Source: Caprella mutica
Taxonomy: Eukaryota > Arthropoda > Malacostraca > Amphipoda > Caprellidae
Assembly: GCA_947561585.1 (NCBI GenBank)
Contig: CANNZV010002514.1
Span: forward strand, 30,001 to 94,000
Direction of reading: 5' to 3'
DNA length: 64,000 bases
Below the pieces are notes generated by a model. It did no database searches. It saw nothing but the letters and a program-made list of their open reading frames with translations, and was not told the origin of the DNA. Position 1 is the first letter of the stretch, and every line of letters starts with the position of its first letter. Made by a program: the position numbers and the translations under genes. Below, piece after piece: positions 53,515-63,627 of this stretch.

Positions 53515-54591
53515 TTAAAATTTCAAACTCTTAAAAACATACTCCAATTGTTGCATGTGGTCTCGTTTCTTTTTGCCTGGAGCATGTACAAATCCATCAA
53601 TAAAAATAAGTTCATTGGTATTGGGATTCAACACAAGATAAGAAATAAATGAACCACCCATAAAATCATTTACAATATCCCAAATACCTCGAGCTTCTAT
53701 TCCAAATTGACCGTTTATTTTTACATTTTCAACAAAAACGGGCAAATCGACATCGTTTATTTGCATATAAGTACTGTCTATTTCGGTTGTAATATATTTT
53801 TGTCCCAGTTCATCTCGTATAGCTTTGATACCTTCCTTAGAGAGTTGTTTTTTATTTGTATAAGGAATTTTATACAGCATAATATTGCTACTCAAATCTC
53901 GTAATTCCTTTCTTAGCCACATAAAATCGCCATCATGAGTTGCCAAAACATAATCGGATGGAATCTTGAGCGAAAAACCCAGTTCTGCTTTTATTTTATT
54001 GTTCAAAACAATATTGTCTCCCATTACGTAAGCAGAAGCGGAAACTTGTTTTGTATCAAAGTCGTTCACCTTTCGGGTAATCAAAGGGAATTTTTGACGA
54101 ACATTATCCATCAATGCTTGTTCGCTATAGCCAAAAAGGTAAATCAATAATTGTCCTTGCGCCCACTTATTTCGACCCGCAGTGGAGTTAAAGGTTTTAT
54201 CTTCTTTGGCTCGACGGATATTTTCTGCCCGTAAATCTTGTTTGATTTCTTTGCTTGCTCTGGAATCATCATCGGACAGGTCGCCAATAACCAAGTAAGT
54301 GCGAAGCTGTTTGCGCAAGGATTCTTGTTGGAGTTCTTCCATTGTAAAATGACGCAAATCAAAAGTTGGTTCTGGTTGAGGGAGAATAAGGTAAGGTGTT
54401 TCTAAATAATATCGAATAGAATCGCCTATGGGCCCGTCCCAAATACCTTGGTCTGCAACCACCACAATTTCGTTGGTACTACCAATAGCAACAGGCAATG
54501 CTTCCATGTTTTTCAATTGTTCGGAAGAACAGCTCGTGAAAAAACATATAAAAAAGCAAAGGAGTATAATTAAAAATGATTTTAATCTCAT
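53515..54591 (-). CDS. DUF4837-family lipoprotein
   Basis: A 358-residue lipoprotein (lipobox CFFTSC, Cys21). DUF4837 features are LPVAIGSTNEIVVVADQGIWDGPIGDSIRYYL, LRTYLVIGDLSDD, MWLRKELRDLSSNIMLYKIPY and GIWDIVNDFMGGSFISYLV. The domain is Bacteroidota-specific and uncharacterised. The first gene of the DUF4837-DUF6702-yidD unit, it may belong to envelope assembly, judging only from that context. Confidence 0.87.
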   Translation of the reverse strand: MRLKSFLIILLCFFICFFTSCSSEQLKNMEALPVAIGSTNEIVVVADQGIWDGPIGDSIRYYLETPYLILPQPEPTFDLRHFTMEELQQESLRKQLRTYLVIGDLSDDDSRASKEIKQDLRAENIRRAKEDKTFNSTAGRNKWAQGQLLIYLFGYSEQALMDNVRQKFPLITRKVNDFDTKQVSASAYVMGDNIVLNNKIKAELGFSLKIPSDYVLATHDGDFMWLRKELRDLSSNIMLYKIPYTNKKQLSKEGIKAIRDELGQKYITTEIDSTYMQINDVDLPVFVENVKINGQFGIEARGIWDIVNDFMGGSFISYLVLNPNTNELIFIDGFVHAPGKKKRDHMQQLEYVFKSLKF

Positions 54592-54759
54592 TAGGTATTG
54601 TATTAAGTTTTAACAAAAATACTATTTACTAGTTCAAGTTCCAGACAATTTAGTGAAAAAGAAGATACTATAACTTTGTTTAGGAACTATACTTGAATAG
54701 ATGCTAGCCCCATTTCTTTTGGTGGGCAATGAAAAAAGTATAGACAATAAATAAAATGA

Positions 54760-54767
54760 TACTTTTG
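54760..54767 (+). promoter_or_regulatory. TAnnTTTG promoter box for the aminopeptidase gene
   Basis: TACTTTTG lies 53 bp before the ATG at 54820. Confidence 0.5.
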
Positions 54768-54819
54768 CAAATGATAGGCAATTACAATAAAGAACAAACA
54801 ATTTTAAGCTAAAATATTT

Positions 54820-56277
54820 ATGAAAATTCAATTTCTTTCATCTCGTCCAGCGGCAATAGATATTGCTATAATCCCTTTAGGAAATCAACAAAAAAATAAG
54901 CGCACAAAAATTGCGAAGCAATTTGGCTTAGATACTAAAATGCTTCAAGCGGATTTTCAAGGAAATGCGAATGAATTATTTAAAACCTATACCAAGCAAG
55001 GAGCCAAGCGTATGTACCTTTTGGGCTGCGGCGAAAAGGTCGATTTTAAAACAATCGTTGAGGTCTTTAAAAAACTATTCTTTCAAGAAGGAACGTACTT
55101 GAAAGGAAATATTTGTATTGACTTTTCTTTTTTTTCCAAAAAAGAACTCGTCATAGAAGCAGCTATCAATGGTTTGCTATTGGGAGGCTACGATGTTGGT
55201 TTATACAAAACCAATAAAACCAATAAAACGAAATCTTGGAAGCTGTCCATTGTAAGTAATTTGAGTAAAGAAAAATTGAAAGCAGCGAGCCAAAAAGCAA
55301 TCGCAACCGCAGAAACACAGTTGCGTGTGATGGATTTGGTGAATGCGCCTAGCAATAAATTGAGTCCTCAAGAAATGGGACAATGGGCGATAAATTCGGG
55401 CAAAAAGAATGGTTTTAAAGTCAAGGTTTTACAAAAAAAGCAAATCGAAAAAGAAGGCTTGCATACGGTTTTGGCAGTCAATAGAGGAAGTGAATTGCCG
55501 CCCACTTTTATCGTAATGGAATATAAAGGGACTTCAAAAAAGAAAATGCCTAAAATAGGTTTGGTTGGCAAGGGCGTTACTTTTGATACAGGCGGAATTT
55601 CCATCAAAGGGCATCAAAATATGCACTATATGAAATGCGATATGGGAGGTGCAGCCGCTGTGCTTGGCGCAATGGAATTGACGGCTAAACTCCAGTTGCC
55701 TGTCCATTTGGTTGCGGCTATTCCAGTGACCGACAATTGTGTAGATGCCAATGCTGTAAAGCCAGGCGATGTCATAGATTCATACCTTGGAAAGACAATA
55801 GAAATTATTGATACAGATGCCGAAGGACGATTGATTTTGGTAGACGGAATTGCTTATCTCAATAAAAACTATCAGCCAGATGTATTGATAGATATTGCGA
55901 CTTTGACAGGAAGTACGGTGCGTACATTAGGTTATCATGCAGGAGGTTTGTTTTCGAATAATGAGCAATTGATAAAACAGCTTTTCGAAGCAGGACAACG
56001 CACAGGCGAACGCCTGTGGGCTTTGCCGATATGGGAAGAGTATTTGTCGGAGATTCGTTCGGATGTAGCGGATATAAAAAATTTTAGTGGTAGACCATTG
56101 GCGGGTGCCATTGTTGCTGCCAAATTTATAGAGTTTTTCACAGAAAAGCATCCTTGTTGGGCGCATTTGGATATTGCGGGGGTCGCATTTGGCGATTCAG
56201 GATTGTCTAGAGAAAAAAGTTCGACAGCTTATGGCGTAAATTTGGTGGTTGATTTTTTGAGCAATTTTTCTAAATGA
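54820..56277 (+). CDS. pepA: Leucyl aminopeptidase, M17 family
   Basis: A 485-residue cytosolic metallo-aminopeptidase. The N-terminal macro-like domain is followed by the catalytic domain. This carries VGKGVTFDTGGISIKGHQNMHYMKCDMGG (metal ligands Lys and Asp), VDANAVKPGDVIDSY and IDTDAEGRLILVDG (the M17 signature with ligands Asp and Glu). GHP-type and WxLP segments (RLWALPIWEEY) are near the end. Family members act as hexamers with two metal ions. The symbol follows the family. The exact orthologue is not certain. Confidence 0.92.
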   Translation: MKIQFLSSRPAAIDIAIIPLGNQQKNKRTKIAKQFGLDTKMLQADFQGNANELFKTYTKQGAKRMYLLGCGEKVDFKTIVEVFKKLFFQEGTYLKGNICIDFSFFSKKELVIEAAINGLLLGGYDVGLYKTNKTNKTKSWKLSIVSNLSKEKLKAASQKAIATAETQLRVMDLVNAPSNKLSPQEMGQWAINSGKKNGFKVKVLQKKQIEKEGLHTVLAVNRGSELPPTFIVMEYKGTSKKKMPKIGLVGKGVTFDTGGISIKGHQNMHYMKCDMGGAAAVLGAMELTAKLQLPVHLVAAIPVTDNCVDANAVKPGDVIDSYLGKTIEIIDTDAEGRLILVDGIAYLNKNYQPDVLIDIATLTGSTVRTLGYHAGGLFSNNEQLIKQLFEAGQRTGERLWALPIWEEYLSEIRSDVADIKNFSGRPLAGAIVAAKFIEFFTEKHPCWAHLDIAGVAFGDSGLSREKSSTAYGVNLVVDFLSNFSK

Positions 56278-56339
56278 TGCAACCTTTATCATTTGAAGAG
56301 TTTCTTTTTTAGAAAGGCGTTAATATCATGTTAAAGTGA

Positions 56340-56361
56340 AATGCTTGTAAAAACAAGCATT
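56340..56361. promoter_or_regulatory. Perfect inverted repeat upstream of htrA
   Basis: AATGCTTGT-aaaa-ACAAGCATT, 58 bp before the htrA start. It could be an operator or an RNA hairpin in the leader. There is no T-run. Confidence 0.5.
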
Positions 56362-56418
56362 GATGAATAGCGTTTGATTTTTATAAAAAAGAAATTCGTA
56401 ACTAAAAATGAACAACAA

Positions 56419-57585
56419 ATGAAACAGCTCTTTTCTCTAATATTTGCGGGCATTATCGGAGGTTTAGTAACGCTAGGAGGTGCTCAATATTTTAACTTAA
56501 ATACAGAAAAAAGTATTGATTCTCATACTTTTGCCAAAAATGTAAATCAAACGATTAATATTCCAGCTGGAGCAAAGATGGTTCCTTTTGATTTTGCCAA
56601 TGCAGCAGAAATCGCTACCAAATCTGTGGTTCATATTCGAGCAGCGGAGAGCAAAGATTTAGCACAACAGCGTCGTCAAGACCAACAAAGAACCGACCCA
56701 TTTGGTGGTTTTTTTGATTCAGACTTTTTTACTCCATTTGACTTAACACCTCGCTCCAAATCAGGAACTGGTTCGGGAGTTATTTATTCTCAAGATGGTT
56801 ATATTGTAACAAACAATCATGTAGTTGGCTTTGCCGATGAAGTAGAAGTAACTTTATATGATAATCGAATCTTTACCGCAAAAATAGTTGGTACATATCC
56901 ACAAGCAGATTTGGCAGTTTTGAAGATAGAGGCAGAAGATTTGCCTATTTTAAAACACGCCAATTCCGATGCTGCTCGAGTAGGTGAGTGGGTATTGGCA
57001 GTAGGCAATCCTTTGGAACTAAATTCTACCGTAACCGCAGGAATTATAAGTGCCAAAGGACGAAACTTAGACATTATTCGAGAAAACAATAAAATAGAAT
57101 CTTTTATCCAAACGGATGCTGTAGTCAATCCAGGAAATTCAGGAGGTGCATTGGTCGATGCACAAGGACAATTGCTAGGAATTAACACAGCCATAAAGAC
57201 CCAAACAGGTCTTTATGCAGGATATTCATTTGCGATTCCTGTCAATTTGATGGAAAAAATAGTAAATGATATTATTGAATACGGAGATTATCAAAGAGCT
57301 TTTTTGGGAATCAATATTTTTGATTTGGATAATGAGTATGCGACAGAAAACAACTTGGACTTTTCGCAGGGAGTAGTTATTGACAATGTAGTTGATGGTG
57401 GTTCTGCGCAATATGCAGGTTTATTGCCCGGAGATATTATCATAGGAATCAACAACAAAGACGTCCATAATGTGCCCGAATTGCAAGCGGTAGTTGGTAG
57501 TGCCAAAGTGGGAGAGACTATTTCTGTTAAGGTGAATCGGAATGGTAAAATAAAAGATATTGAAGTGTATTTAAAAAATGGCTAG
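56419..57585 (+). CDS. htrA: HtrA/DegP-family periplasmic serine protease
   Basis: A 388-residue envelope protease with an N-terminal signal or anchor (about 5-24). The catalytic triad is H134 in TNNHVVG, D164 in QADLAVLK and S241 in GNSGGALVD. A single C-terminal PDZ domain (about 285-388, with GLLPGDIIIGINNKDVHN) follows, so it is of the DegS/one-PDZ architecture. The start ATG 56419 gives a clean signal. A longer TTG start lacks support. It probably removes misfolded envelope proteins. Confidence 0.92.
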   Translation: MKQLFSLIFAGIIGGLVTLGGAQYFNLNTEKSIDSHTFAKNVNQTINIPAGAKMVPFDFANAAEIATKSVVHIRAAESKDLAQQRRQDQQRTDPFGGFFDSDFFTPFDLTPRSKSGTGSGVIYSQDGYIVTNNHVVGFADEVEVTLYDNRIFTAKIVGTYPQADLAVLKIEAEDLPILKHANSDAARVGEWVLAVGNPLELNSTVTAGIISAKGRNLDIIRENNKIESFIQTDAVVNPGNSGGALVDAQGQLLGINTAIKTQTGLYAGYSFAIPVNLMEKIVNDIIEYGDYQRAFLGINIFDLDNEYATENNLDFSQGVVIDNVVDGGSAQYAGLLPGDIIIGINNKDVHNVPELQAVVGSAKVGETISVKVNRNGKIKDIEVYLKNG

Positions 57586-57782
57586 ATTTTGGTATAGAAA
57601 AAAAAGGAAAGCTTCGATGTTGCAGGTTTAATTTATTTTAGGAATTTCTTAACATTTTTTTTGCAACAAAAGCCTCATTTTTTTAGTTTTAAAATAAAAA
57701 AATATGTATGAGTGGTTTCGAATTTAACCACTTTCAATTATAAAGAAACTTGTTTAAAGTTGGTTTTTCGTTTTGTTTTGAT

Positions 57783-57818
57783 GCGTCTGTCTCATTTATT
57801 TGAGGCAGGCGTTTTTTT
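57783..57818 (+). terminator. Rho-independent terminator in the htrA-comF gap
   Basis: Arms cgtctgtctca (57784-57794) / tgaggcaggcg (57801-57811), with two G-U pairs, are followed by seven T. It lies 200 bp after htrA. The 421-bp gap also has an agtggtt/aaccact hairpin (near 57711-57732) and a gaccttca/tgaaggtt pair further on. A small RNA ending here is possible. Confidence 0.75.
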
Positions 57819-58006
57819 ATGTTGCTCGATTTGGGTACTTTTGGTAAGTGCCTTTACTAAATCGCTTGTGGAATAACGCCGACCTTCAGAAAAAACTTAA
57901 AATACTGACGTTTAGGAACGTTTTTACGTTTTTTTGAAGGTTTTAAAAGGCGATTATTGCACCGATTTTAAAGGTAAATCTACTTTTTAGAGAAAACTCA
58001 AACAGC

Positions 58007-58708
58007 ATGAAAAAAGCTTTACAGAAATCATGGAGGGACTTTGTGTCCTTACTCTACCCAAATTTGTGTGTAGCGTGTCGAGAAAAGCAACCTATCCAAA
58101 AACATATTCTTTGTGTTCGTTGTATAGGGAATTTGATACCCACAAGTCATCATGAAGAAGCAGAAAATGCTTTTACAGAACGATTTTGGGGCCGCATTCC
58201 GCTACAGTCAGGAGCAGCAATGTTTCCTTTTGTCAAAGGTGGGTATACACAAAATTTAATTCATGCCCTCAAATATGGAGGTATATTCGATGTAGGTATA
58301 CGAATAGGACAATGGTATGGTCTAAAACTCAAAAAAAGTCCACTCTTCAATACAGTAGAACTTATTGTGCCGGTTCCCATTCATCCAAAGAAAAAACATA
58401 CAAGAGGTTATAACCAAAGCGATGCTTTTGCACAAGGACTTGCAGAAACCATGCAAATTCCTTGGATTCCCAATGGATTGAAACGAACGGTTTTTTCAGA
58501 ATCACAAACCAAAAAATCCAAAGAAGAACGCTTAATCAATGTGCTAGAAGCCTTTGAAGTAGATGCTGCTGCCAAATTAAAAGGCAAGCATATATTGCTC
58601 GTGGACGATGTCCTTACAACAGGAGCAACTTTGGAGGCTTGCGCTTTGAAAATATTGAAGATACCAGACACGAAAATCAGCATGGCAACAATTGCCATAG
58701 CTAAATAA
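58007..58708 (+). CDS. comF: ComF-family phosphoribosyltransferase-like protein
   Basis: A 233-residue ComF protein. An N-terminal zinc-ribbon (CVACREKQPIQKHILCVRC) is followed by a phosphoribosyltransferase fold with HALKYGG, VPVPIHPKKKHTRGYNQSDAFAQGLA and the PRPP loop ILLVDDVLTTGAT. In naturally transformable bacteria ComF aids DNA uptake. In Bacteroidota its role is less certain. It lies 5 bp before the ChaN-like gene. Confidence 0.92.
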   Translation: MKKALQKSWRDFVSLLYPNLCVACREKQPIQKHILCVRCIGNLIPTSHHEEAENAFTERFWGRIPLQSGAAMFPFVKGGYTQNLIHALKYGGIFDVGIRIGQWYGLKLKKSPLFNTVELIVPVPIHPKKKHTRGYNQSDAFAQGLAETMQIPWIPNGLKRTVFSESQTKKSKEERLINVLEAFEVDAAAKLKGKHILLVDDVLTTGATLEACALKILKIPDTKISMATIAIAK

Positions 58709-58713
58709 AAATA

Positions 58714-59568
58714 ATGAATATGAAAAAACTAGCTTTAGTTTTTTTTGGACTTATACTAAATATAGCCCTCTTTGCCCAAGACAATCCTGCCTATTTGTTG
58801 TACAATAATAAAGGAAAAAAAGTCTCGTATAAGAAAATGATACGAAGCCTTGAGCAATCCAATATTATTTTGTTTGGGGAATACCATAATGATCCCATCG
58901 CACATTGGTTACAATTGGAGGTGCTGGAAGGTTTGCATCCAAAAGTTCAATTAGTCTTAGGAGCAGAAATGTTTGAGACCGATAATCAAGAAGCCTTAAC
59001 GGCTTATTTGGAAGATGAAATTGATAGAGCAGCATTGGATACATTAGCACGTTTATGGAATAACTATGATACAGATTATAAACCCTTGGTCGAATTTGCC
59101 AAGGCGAATGATTTGCCTTTTATTGCTACGAATATTCCGAGGCGATATGCTTCCCGGTTGTTTCGAGAAGGTATAGAATCATTGGAAACACTTTCTGAAG
59201 AAGAAAAAAATTGGATAGTGCCGCTTCCTTTTCCTTTTGATATGAATATACCTTCGTATAAAGCGATGTTGGAAATGGCAGATGGAAATGAAGATTTCCC
59301 GAAAGCACAAGCAATAAAAGATGCGACAATGGCTTTTTTTATACTAAAAAATTATAAAGAAAATAAGACCTTTTTACATTTCAATGGAACGTATCATTCC
59401 GATAATTATGAAGGTATATTATGGTATTTGAAAAAAGAAGAACCAAGCCTAAATTATAAAACGATTAGCATCGTTTTACAAGATAATATTCAACAATTGA
59501 CTCTCGAAAATAAGAACAAAGCAGATTTTATCATTTGTGTTCCTAGCAATATGACAAAAACTTATTAG
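58714..59568 (+). CDS. ChaN-like exported protein
   Basis: A 284-residue exported protein (signal peptide about 1-21, LFAQ). ChaN-domain features are IILFGEYHNDPIAHWLQLEVLEGL with its metal- or heme-associated Glu/His, LVLGAEMFETDNQEAL, RYASRLFREG, and FLHFNGTYHSDNYEGILWYL. ChaN of Campylobacter binds heme. Here heme or iron handling is inferred from family. It follows comF after 5 bp. Either of the first two in-frame ATGs (58714 or 58720) could start it. Confidence 0.87.
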   Translation: MNMKKLALVFFGLILNIALFAQDNPAYLLYNNKGKKVSYKKMIRSLEQSNIILFGEYHNDPIAHWLQLEVLEGLHPKVQLVLGAEMFETDNQEALTAYLEDEIDRAALDTLARLWNNYDTDYKPLVEFAKANDLPFIATNIPRRYASRLFREGIESLETLSEEEKNWIVPLPFPFDMNIPSYKAMLEMADGNEDFPKAQAIKDATMAFFILKNYKENKTFLHFNGTYHSDNYEGILWYLKKEEPSLNYKTISIVLQDNIQQLTLENKNKADFIICVPSNMTKTY

Positions 59569-59672
59569 TTCAATCAATAATATATTTATAGAGAATTATG
59601 TACCTATTTTAAGAAGAAACCGTCTATTAAGATGCATGTGTTTATTTTATAATTTGTAAAACTTGAAATCTT

Positions 59673-60482
59673 ATGGAAAAATCGATTGAAAAACTAACGA
59701 AGTTTGTATGGGATTACGCCCCGGCCGTAGTTGGAGCCATCATAACTCTTGTTATAGGACTAATGCTTATTGGTTGGGTAAGCAATTTATTTAAAAAGGT
59801 ATTGATTAGGAGAGGTGTCGATGAGACGGTTACGCCATTTTTGACCTCTTTGGTCAATGTAGGATTGAAAGTCATGTTGATGTTGGCAGTAGCTTCTAAA
59901 TTTGGTGTAGAAACCACCTCTTTTGTTGCTGTTTTTGGAGCTTTGGCTTTTGCTATAGGAATGGCATTACAAGGCAGTTTGGGACATTTTGCGAGTGGTG
60001 TCTTATTGTTGATTTTCAAACCATATCGAGTGGGAGATTTAATTACGATAGGCGGGGGCGAAACAGGAACGGTGAAAGAATTACAAATATTCAATACAGT
60101 ATTAGCTACGCTTGACAATAAGCGAATTATTGTACCTAATGGTGTGGTAACGACGAATACAATTACCAATATTTCTGGACAAGAAACAGTAGGAGTAGAA
60201 CTGATTTTTGGGATAGATTATGGCGATAGTATAGATAAAGCTCGGGAGCTTATATTGCGAGTTGGTAAAGAGTGTCCTTGGATATTGGATGCTCCAGAAC
60301 AAGGAGTCGTTGTTGCGGAGTTAGGCGATAGTGCAGTGAATTTGGCGACACGACCATTTTGCAAAAGTGAACATTATTGGGATACTAAATTTTATATGTT
60401 AGAAAATGTCAAAAAAGCATTTGACAAAGAAGGAATTAGTTTTCCATTTCCTCAAATGGATGTACATTCTATTCAGAACTAA
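59673..60482 (+). CDS. mscS: Small-conductance mechanosensitive channel (MscS type)
   Basis: A 269-residue MscS close to the E. coli size (286). Three membrane helices, the glycine/alanine-rich pore helix (VAVFGALAFAIGMALQGSLGHFASG), the PYRVGDLITIGGGETGTVKELQIF beta domain, VPNGVVTTNTITN, and the C-terminal alpha/beta domain ending SFPFPQMDVH are visible. It protects against osmotic downshock. It is distinct from the larger, frameshifted MscS relative at 33.7-35.1 kb. Confidence 0.93.
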   Translation: MEKSIEKLTKFVWDYAPAVVGAIITLVIGLMLIGWVSNLFKKVLIRRGVDETVTPFLTSLVNVGLKVMLMLAVASKFGVETTSFVAVFGALAFAIGMALQGSLGHFASGVLLLIFKPYRVGDLITIGGGETGTVKELQIFNTVLATLDNKRIIVPNGVVTTNTITNISGQETVGVELIFGIDYGDSIDKARELILRVGKECPWILDAPEQGVVVAELGDSAVNLATRPFCKSEHYWDTKFYMLENVKKAFDKEGISFPFPQMDVHSIQN

Positions 60483-60489
60483 TAGAAAT

Positions 60490-60537
60490 CTCAAAAGCCT
60501 AGACATTGTTCTTCGAAATGTCTAAGCTTTTGAGTTT
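60490..60537 (+). terminator. Strong hairpin after mscS
   Basis: Arms ctcaaaagcctagacatt (60490-60507) / aatgtctaagcttttgag (60517-60534) have one mismatch in 18 bp and are followed by TTT. It starts 8 bp after the mscS stop. Confidence 0.8.
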
Positions 60538-61019
60538 CATAAAAACCTTAACTATATTAACTTGCGATTATGAAGTAATTAAGATATTTTTGTAATCAAA
60601 TTTATCAACTCTTTTTATATTGCTGGTCTAAAAAGACTTATTGAAACAAATAATGAGTTCTTGCGTTTTTCTAAGAACTTATTTAAACAACACTCCCGTT
60701 TCCGATTATTAATAATCTCTAAACAAGAGATTAGCCAAATGCATTCCCCGCTATTTTCCTGAATTGAGGTTATCGAATAACTCAGAGAATAAGCAAAAAA
60801 TTCATACTTAATAAAAGGCTATACAAGGATTTTATATTCTAAAGAAGTATAAAGCTATTGTGATATTTAACATTTAGTGAAGCTTTAAGACTTAAGTTAA
60901 GTAGTGACAAAAGTATATAATGAAAGTCTCAATAATGGCTTTGAAATAAAGTTGTTGTGAGACTCTACACTATGATATTACCCATATCCAAATAATTTTA
61001 AAAAAAAAGAAAACCTCCT
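60538..61019. other. Long AT-rich intergenic region
   Basis: About 480 bp with no gene I can support. A TATTTTTG-like promoter box occurs near 60585. No strong structure was found. Confidence 0.5.
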
Positions 61020-61460
61020 ATGAAAGTTCTAAATTGGTTACTGTGTTGTTTTTTGGCAGTTAGTTTGATAGCCTGTGCAAGTGAGTCCAAACCAAAGCCT
61101 ATTAAAGTACCCAACAAAACCACCAAAGTTGCAAACAAAAAGAAAGCAACACCGAAGAAGAAAAAGAAACCTTCTCCTTATTGGACCAAGTTGCAAAAGG
61201 AACTAAAACTGAATGCAAACCAAGTAAAGCAGTTGAGGAAGCTTCATTCTAGATATATGAAAGAAAAGAAAGCATTACCGAAAGTAAATGGTAAACCAGA
61301 TTCGGAAAAACTAAGACTAATCCAATCTTCTCATAGAAAAAGGATGAAAAAATTATTAGGAGGTAAATTATATGCACAAAAAGTAGCTTTTGATAAAAAA
61401 CAAACACAACTGAAAAAGCAGCAACAAGCAAAGAAAAAGCAAGCTCAAAAAAAGAAATAA
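61020..61460 (+). CDS. Lysine-rich lipoprotein of unknown function
   Basis: A 146-residue lipoprotein (lipobox VSLIAC, Cys19), extremely rich in lysine. A Lys/Pro linker (about 25-55) is followed by a helical segment LQKELKLNANQVKQLRKLHSRYMKEKKAL and a Lys/Gln tail. The helical part looks like the Spy/CpxP-type LNxxQxxxLxxLxxxY pattern of envelope chaperones, but the match is short. A highly basic surface lipoprotein could also bind acidic glycans. It lies 40 bp before the glycosyltransferase gene. Confidence 0.75.
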   Translation: MKVLNWLLCCFLAVSLIACASESKPKPIKVPNKTTKVANKKKATPKKKKKPSPYWTKLQKELKLNANQVKQLRKLHSRYMKEKKALPKVNGKPDSEKLRLIQSSHRKRMKKLLGGKLYAQKVAFDKKQTQLKKQQQAKKKQAQKKK

Positions 61461-61500
61461 CTTCAAGGTTAACCTTTAAATAATCTCATTAGAAAAGAAC

Positions 61501-63600
61501 ATGTTTCGGAAAATATTTTTTTGGTTGAAATTTTTATGGATATGCATAAGCAAGCCCTTCGCTTTGCTTAAAAATATCAATGCCAAAAATTTATCTATTC
61601 TGTTAAATGCTACTAGAAATGAATCTCCTAGAGTTATTTTATCGAATTTAAGAGATTTATTGCTTATTGGGCCGAAGTCTCAAGAAACAAAAAAACTTGA
61701 TTTGTTATGTGATGTAATCACGAGTACCGCAACGAATTTAGAGATAATTGGTTGGGCTTTTTCCAAGGATGAGATTGACAGAATAGAAATATACGGAGAT
61801 GATGCTTTTTTGGGCTTAGCTAATTATGGTGCTGCTCGACCCGATGTTTATCAGGAAGCAAAAGATAGAATTGTTACCGAAAATGTAGGTTTTGATTTCA
61901 GTACCAGAGAGAAAAACTATAAAATTATTCGGATAGACGCAATTGATAAAAAAGGAAAAACGGTTTCTATTTATAGAAAAAGTTTAGAATTTTCTATCGA
62001 AGATCAATATCAAATGATATTGGATAAGGAGAAATCTAATCGAAACAAAAGATATATCCCGATACCCAATAAAATATCAACGGCTATTTGTTTATATGAT
62101 TTAAGTGATGAGGATACTTTTTCTATCAAGGAGATTCGGAAAACACTTCAATCCACCAGAACTTCCTTCCATCCCAATTGTACTGTTTTATTATTATCTA
62201 CCCTAGACCGACATCAGAACGAATTTGAACAAAGAATAAATGAAGGGACAAGCTTGAGATTATGTCGATTAGACAATTTTAAAGCTAGTATCAAAGAAAC
62301 CAATTGCGATTATGTATTGTTTTTGGAAGTTGGAGATGAACTAACAGAAATATCTTTGCATAAAACACAAAGAGTTATTCAGAAAGAAAAACCTGATTTT
62401 ATTTATTTCGATGAAGAACAATGGTTGCCTAACAAAGAATTGCCTTTCCCTTTGTTTAAACCAAGTTTTGATTTTGACTTATTGACCTCATACAACTATA
62501 TAGGCAGTTCAGCCATAGTTAATGTTAAAAAAGGAAATGAATTGAACTGGTTTGAAGATAATATTGGTAGAGACATTAATTTATATCAATTTTTTCTTAA
62601 ATTTTTGAGTAAAACGAATAAAGTTAGCAATATATCAGATGTACTCCTTAAAAGGTATAAAGACAATGAAGCCTTTACCAATAGAAAGGCTCTGGAACAT
62701 TTTATTGCGACAAACAGTATAAGTGCAACAATAGAGGAGGGGAAAGTTTTGGGAACATACCGATTGGTTCGGATAATTGGCCATAAAAAGAAATTGACTA
62801 TCGTCATTCCTTTTAAAGATAATGTTGAAATTCTTCAACAATGTGTCAAAAGTATTTTAGACAAAACACTATATGATAATTTTGAAATTCTATTGATAAG
62901 CAATAATAGTGTAGAGCAAGAAACATTTGATTATCTCAATAAGATTAGCCTAAAAGATGACCGTGTAAAATGGAAAGCCTGTGATATTCCGTTTAATTTT
63001 TCAAAAATAAATAATTGGGCGGTTAAGCAGTGCAATTCCGAATACATCTTATTTATGAATAACGATGTAGTGGTTATCAATGAAGGATGGATGAGAGCGA
63101 TGGTAGAACACATACAACGTGAAAAAGTAGGAGCTGTAGGCGCAAAATTATTATATCCAGACAATTCTATCCAACATGCAGGTGTAATAGTAGGCATTTA
63201 TGGAGTGGCGGCACATGGGCACAAGCACTTTGATACAAATGAATCAGGATACATGAATCGAATCAATGTAATACAACGATTCTCTTCCTGTACCGCAGCT
63301 TGTTTATTGGTCAAAAAAGCTTTGTTCGATAAAGTTGGCGGCTTCGAAGAAGCACTCAAAGTTAATTTTAATGATGTGGATTTATGTTTGAAATTTAAAG
63401 AGGAAGGCTATCAAATTATTTATACTCCTTACGCAGAAGCGTATCATTATGAGTCAAAGACAAGAATAACGGATAGTCCTTATTTAGAAGAAGAAATTGC
63501 TTTTATCAAAGATAAATGGAAAGTCTTTTTGGAAAAAGGTGATCCACACTATAGCCCCAATTTGACGCTTCAAAAAAGAGATTTTAGTTTGAGGGTTTGA
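61501..63600 (+). CDS. Multi-domain family 2 glycosyltransferase
   Basis: A 699-residue cytoplasmic protein. An N-terminal beta-sandwich-like module (about 75-160) carries LEIIGWAFSKDEIDRIEIYGDDAFLGLANYGAARPDVY. A degenerate GT-like region lies in the middle. A full GT2 domain covers about 438-680, with LTIVIPFKDNVEILQQCVKSIL, ILFMNNDVVVINEGWM (DxD-like NDV), QHAGVIVG and FNDVDLCLKFKEEGYQIIYTPYAEAYHYES. It resembles rhamnosyltransferase-type enzymes of surface polysaccharide. The next gene repeats the same GWAF module, so both likely act on one glycan. Confidence 0.9.
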   Translation: MFRKIFFWLKFLWICISKPFALLKNINAKNLSILLNATRNESPRVILSNLRDLLLIGPKSQETKKLDLLCDVITSTATNLEIIGWAFSKDEIDRIEIYGDDAFLGLANYGAARPDVYQEAKDRIVTENVGFDFSTREKNYKIIRIDAIDKKGKTVSIYRKSLEFSIEDQYQMILDKEKSNRNKRYIPIPNKISTAICLYDLSDEDTFSIKEIRKTLQSTRTSFHPNCTVLLLSTLDRHQNEFEQRINEGTSLRLCRLDNFKASIKETNCDYVLFLEVGDELTEISLHKTQRVIQKEKPDFIYFDEEQWLPNKELPFPLFKPSFDFDLLTSYNYIGSSAIVNVKKGNELNWFEDNIGRDINLYQFFLKFLSKTNKVSNISDVLLKRYKDNEAFTNRKALEHFIATNSISATIEEGKVLGTYRLVRIIGHKKKLTIVIPFKDNVEILQQCVKSILDKTLYDNFEILLISNNSVEQETFDYLNKISLKDDRVKWKACDIPFNFSKINNWAVKQCNSEYILFMNNDVVVINEGWMRAMVEHIQREKVGAVGAKLLYPDNSIQHAGVIVGIYGVAAHGHKHFDTNESGYMNRINVIQRFSSCTAACLLVKKALFDKVGGFEEALKVNFNDVDLCLKFKEEGYQIIYTPYAEAYHYESKTRITDSPYLEEEIAFIKDKWKVFLEKGDPHYSPNLTLQKRDFSLRV

Positions 63601-63627
63601 TGATGTGGCAATGAAAAATTAAGAGGA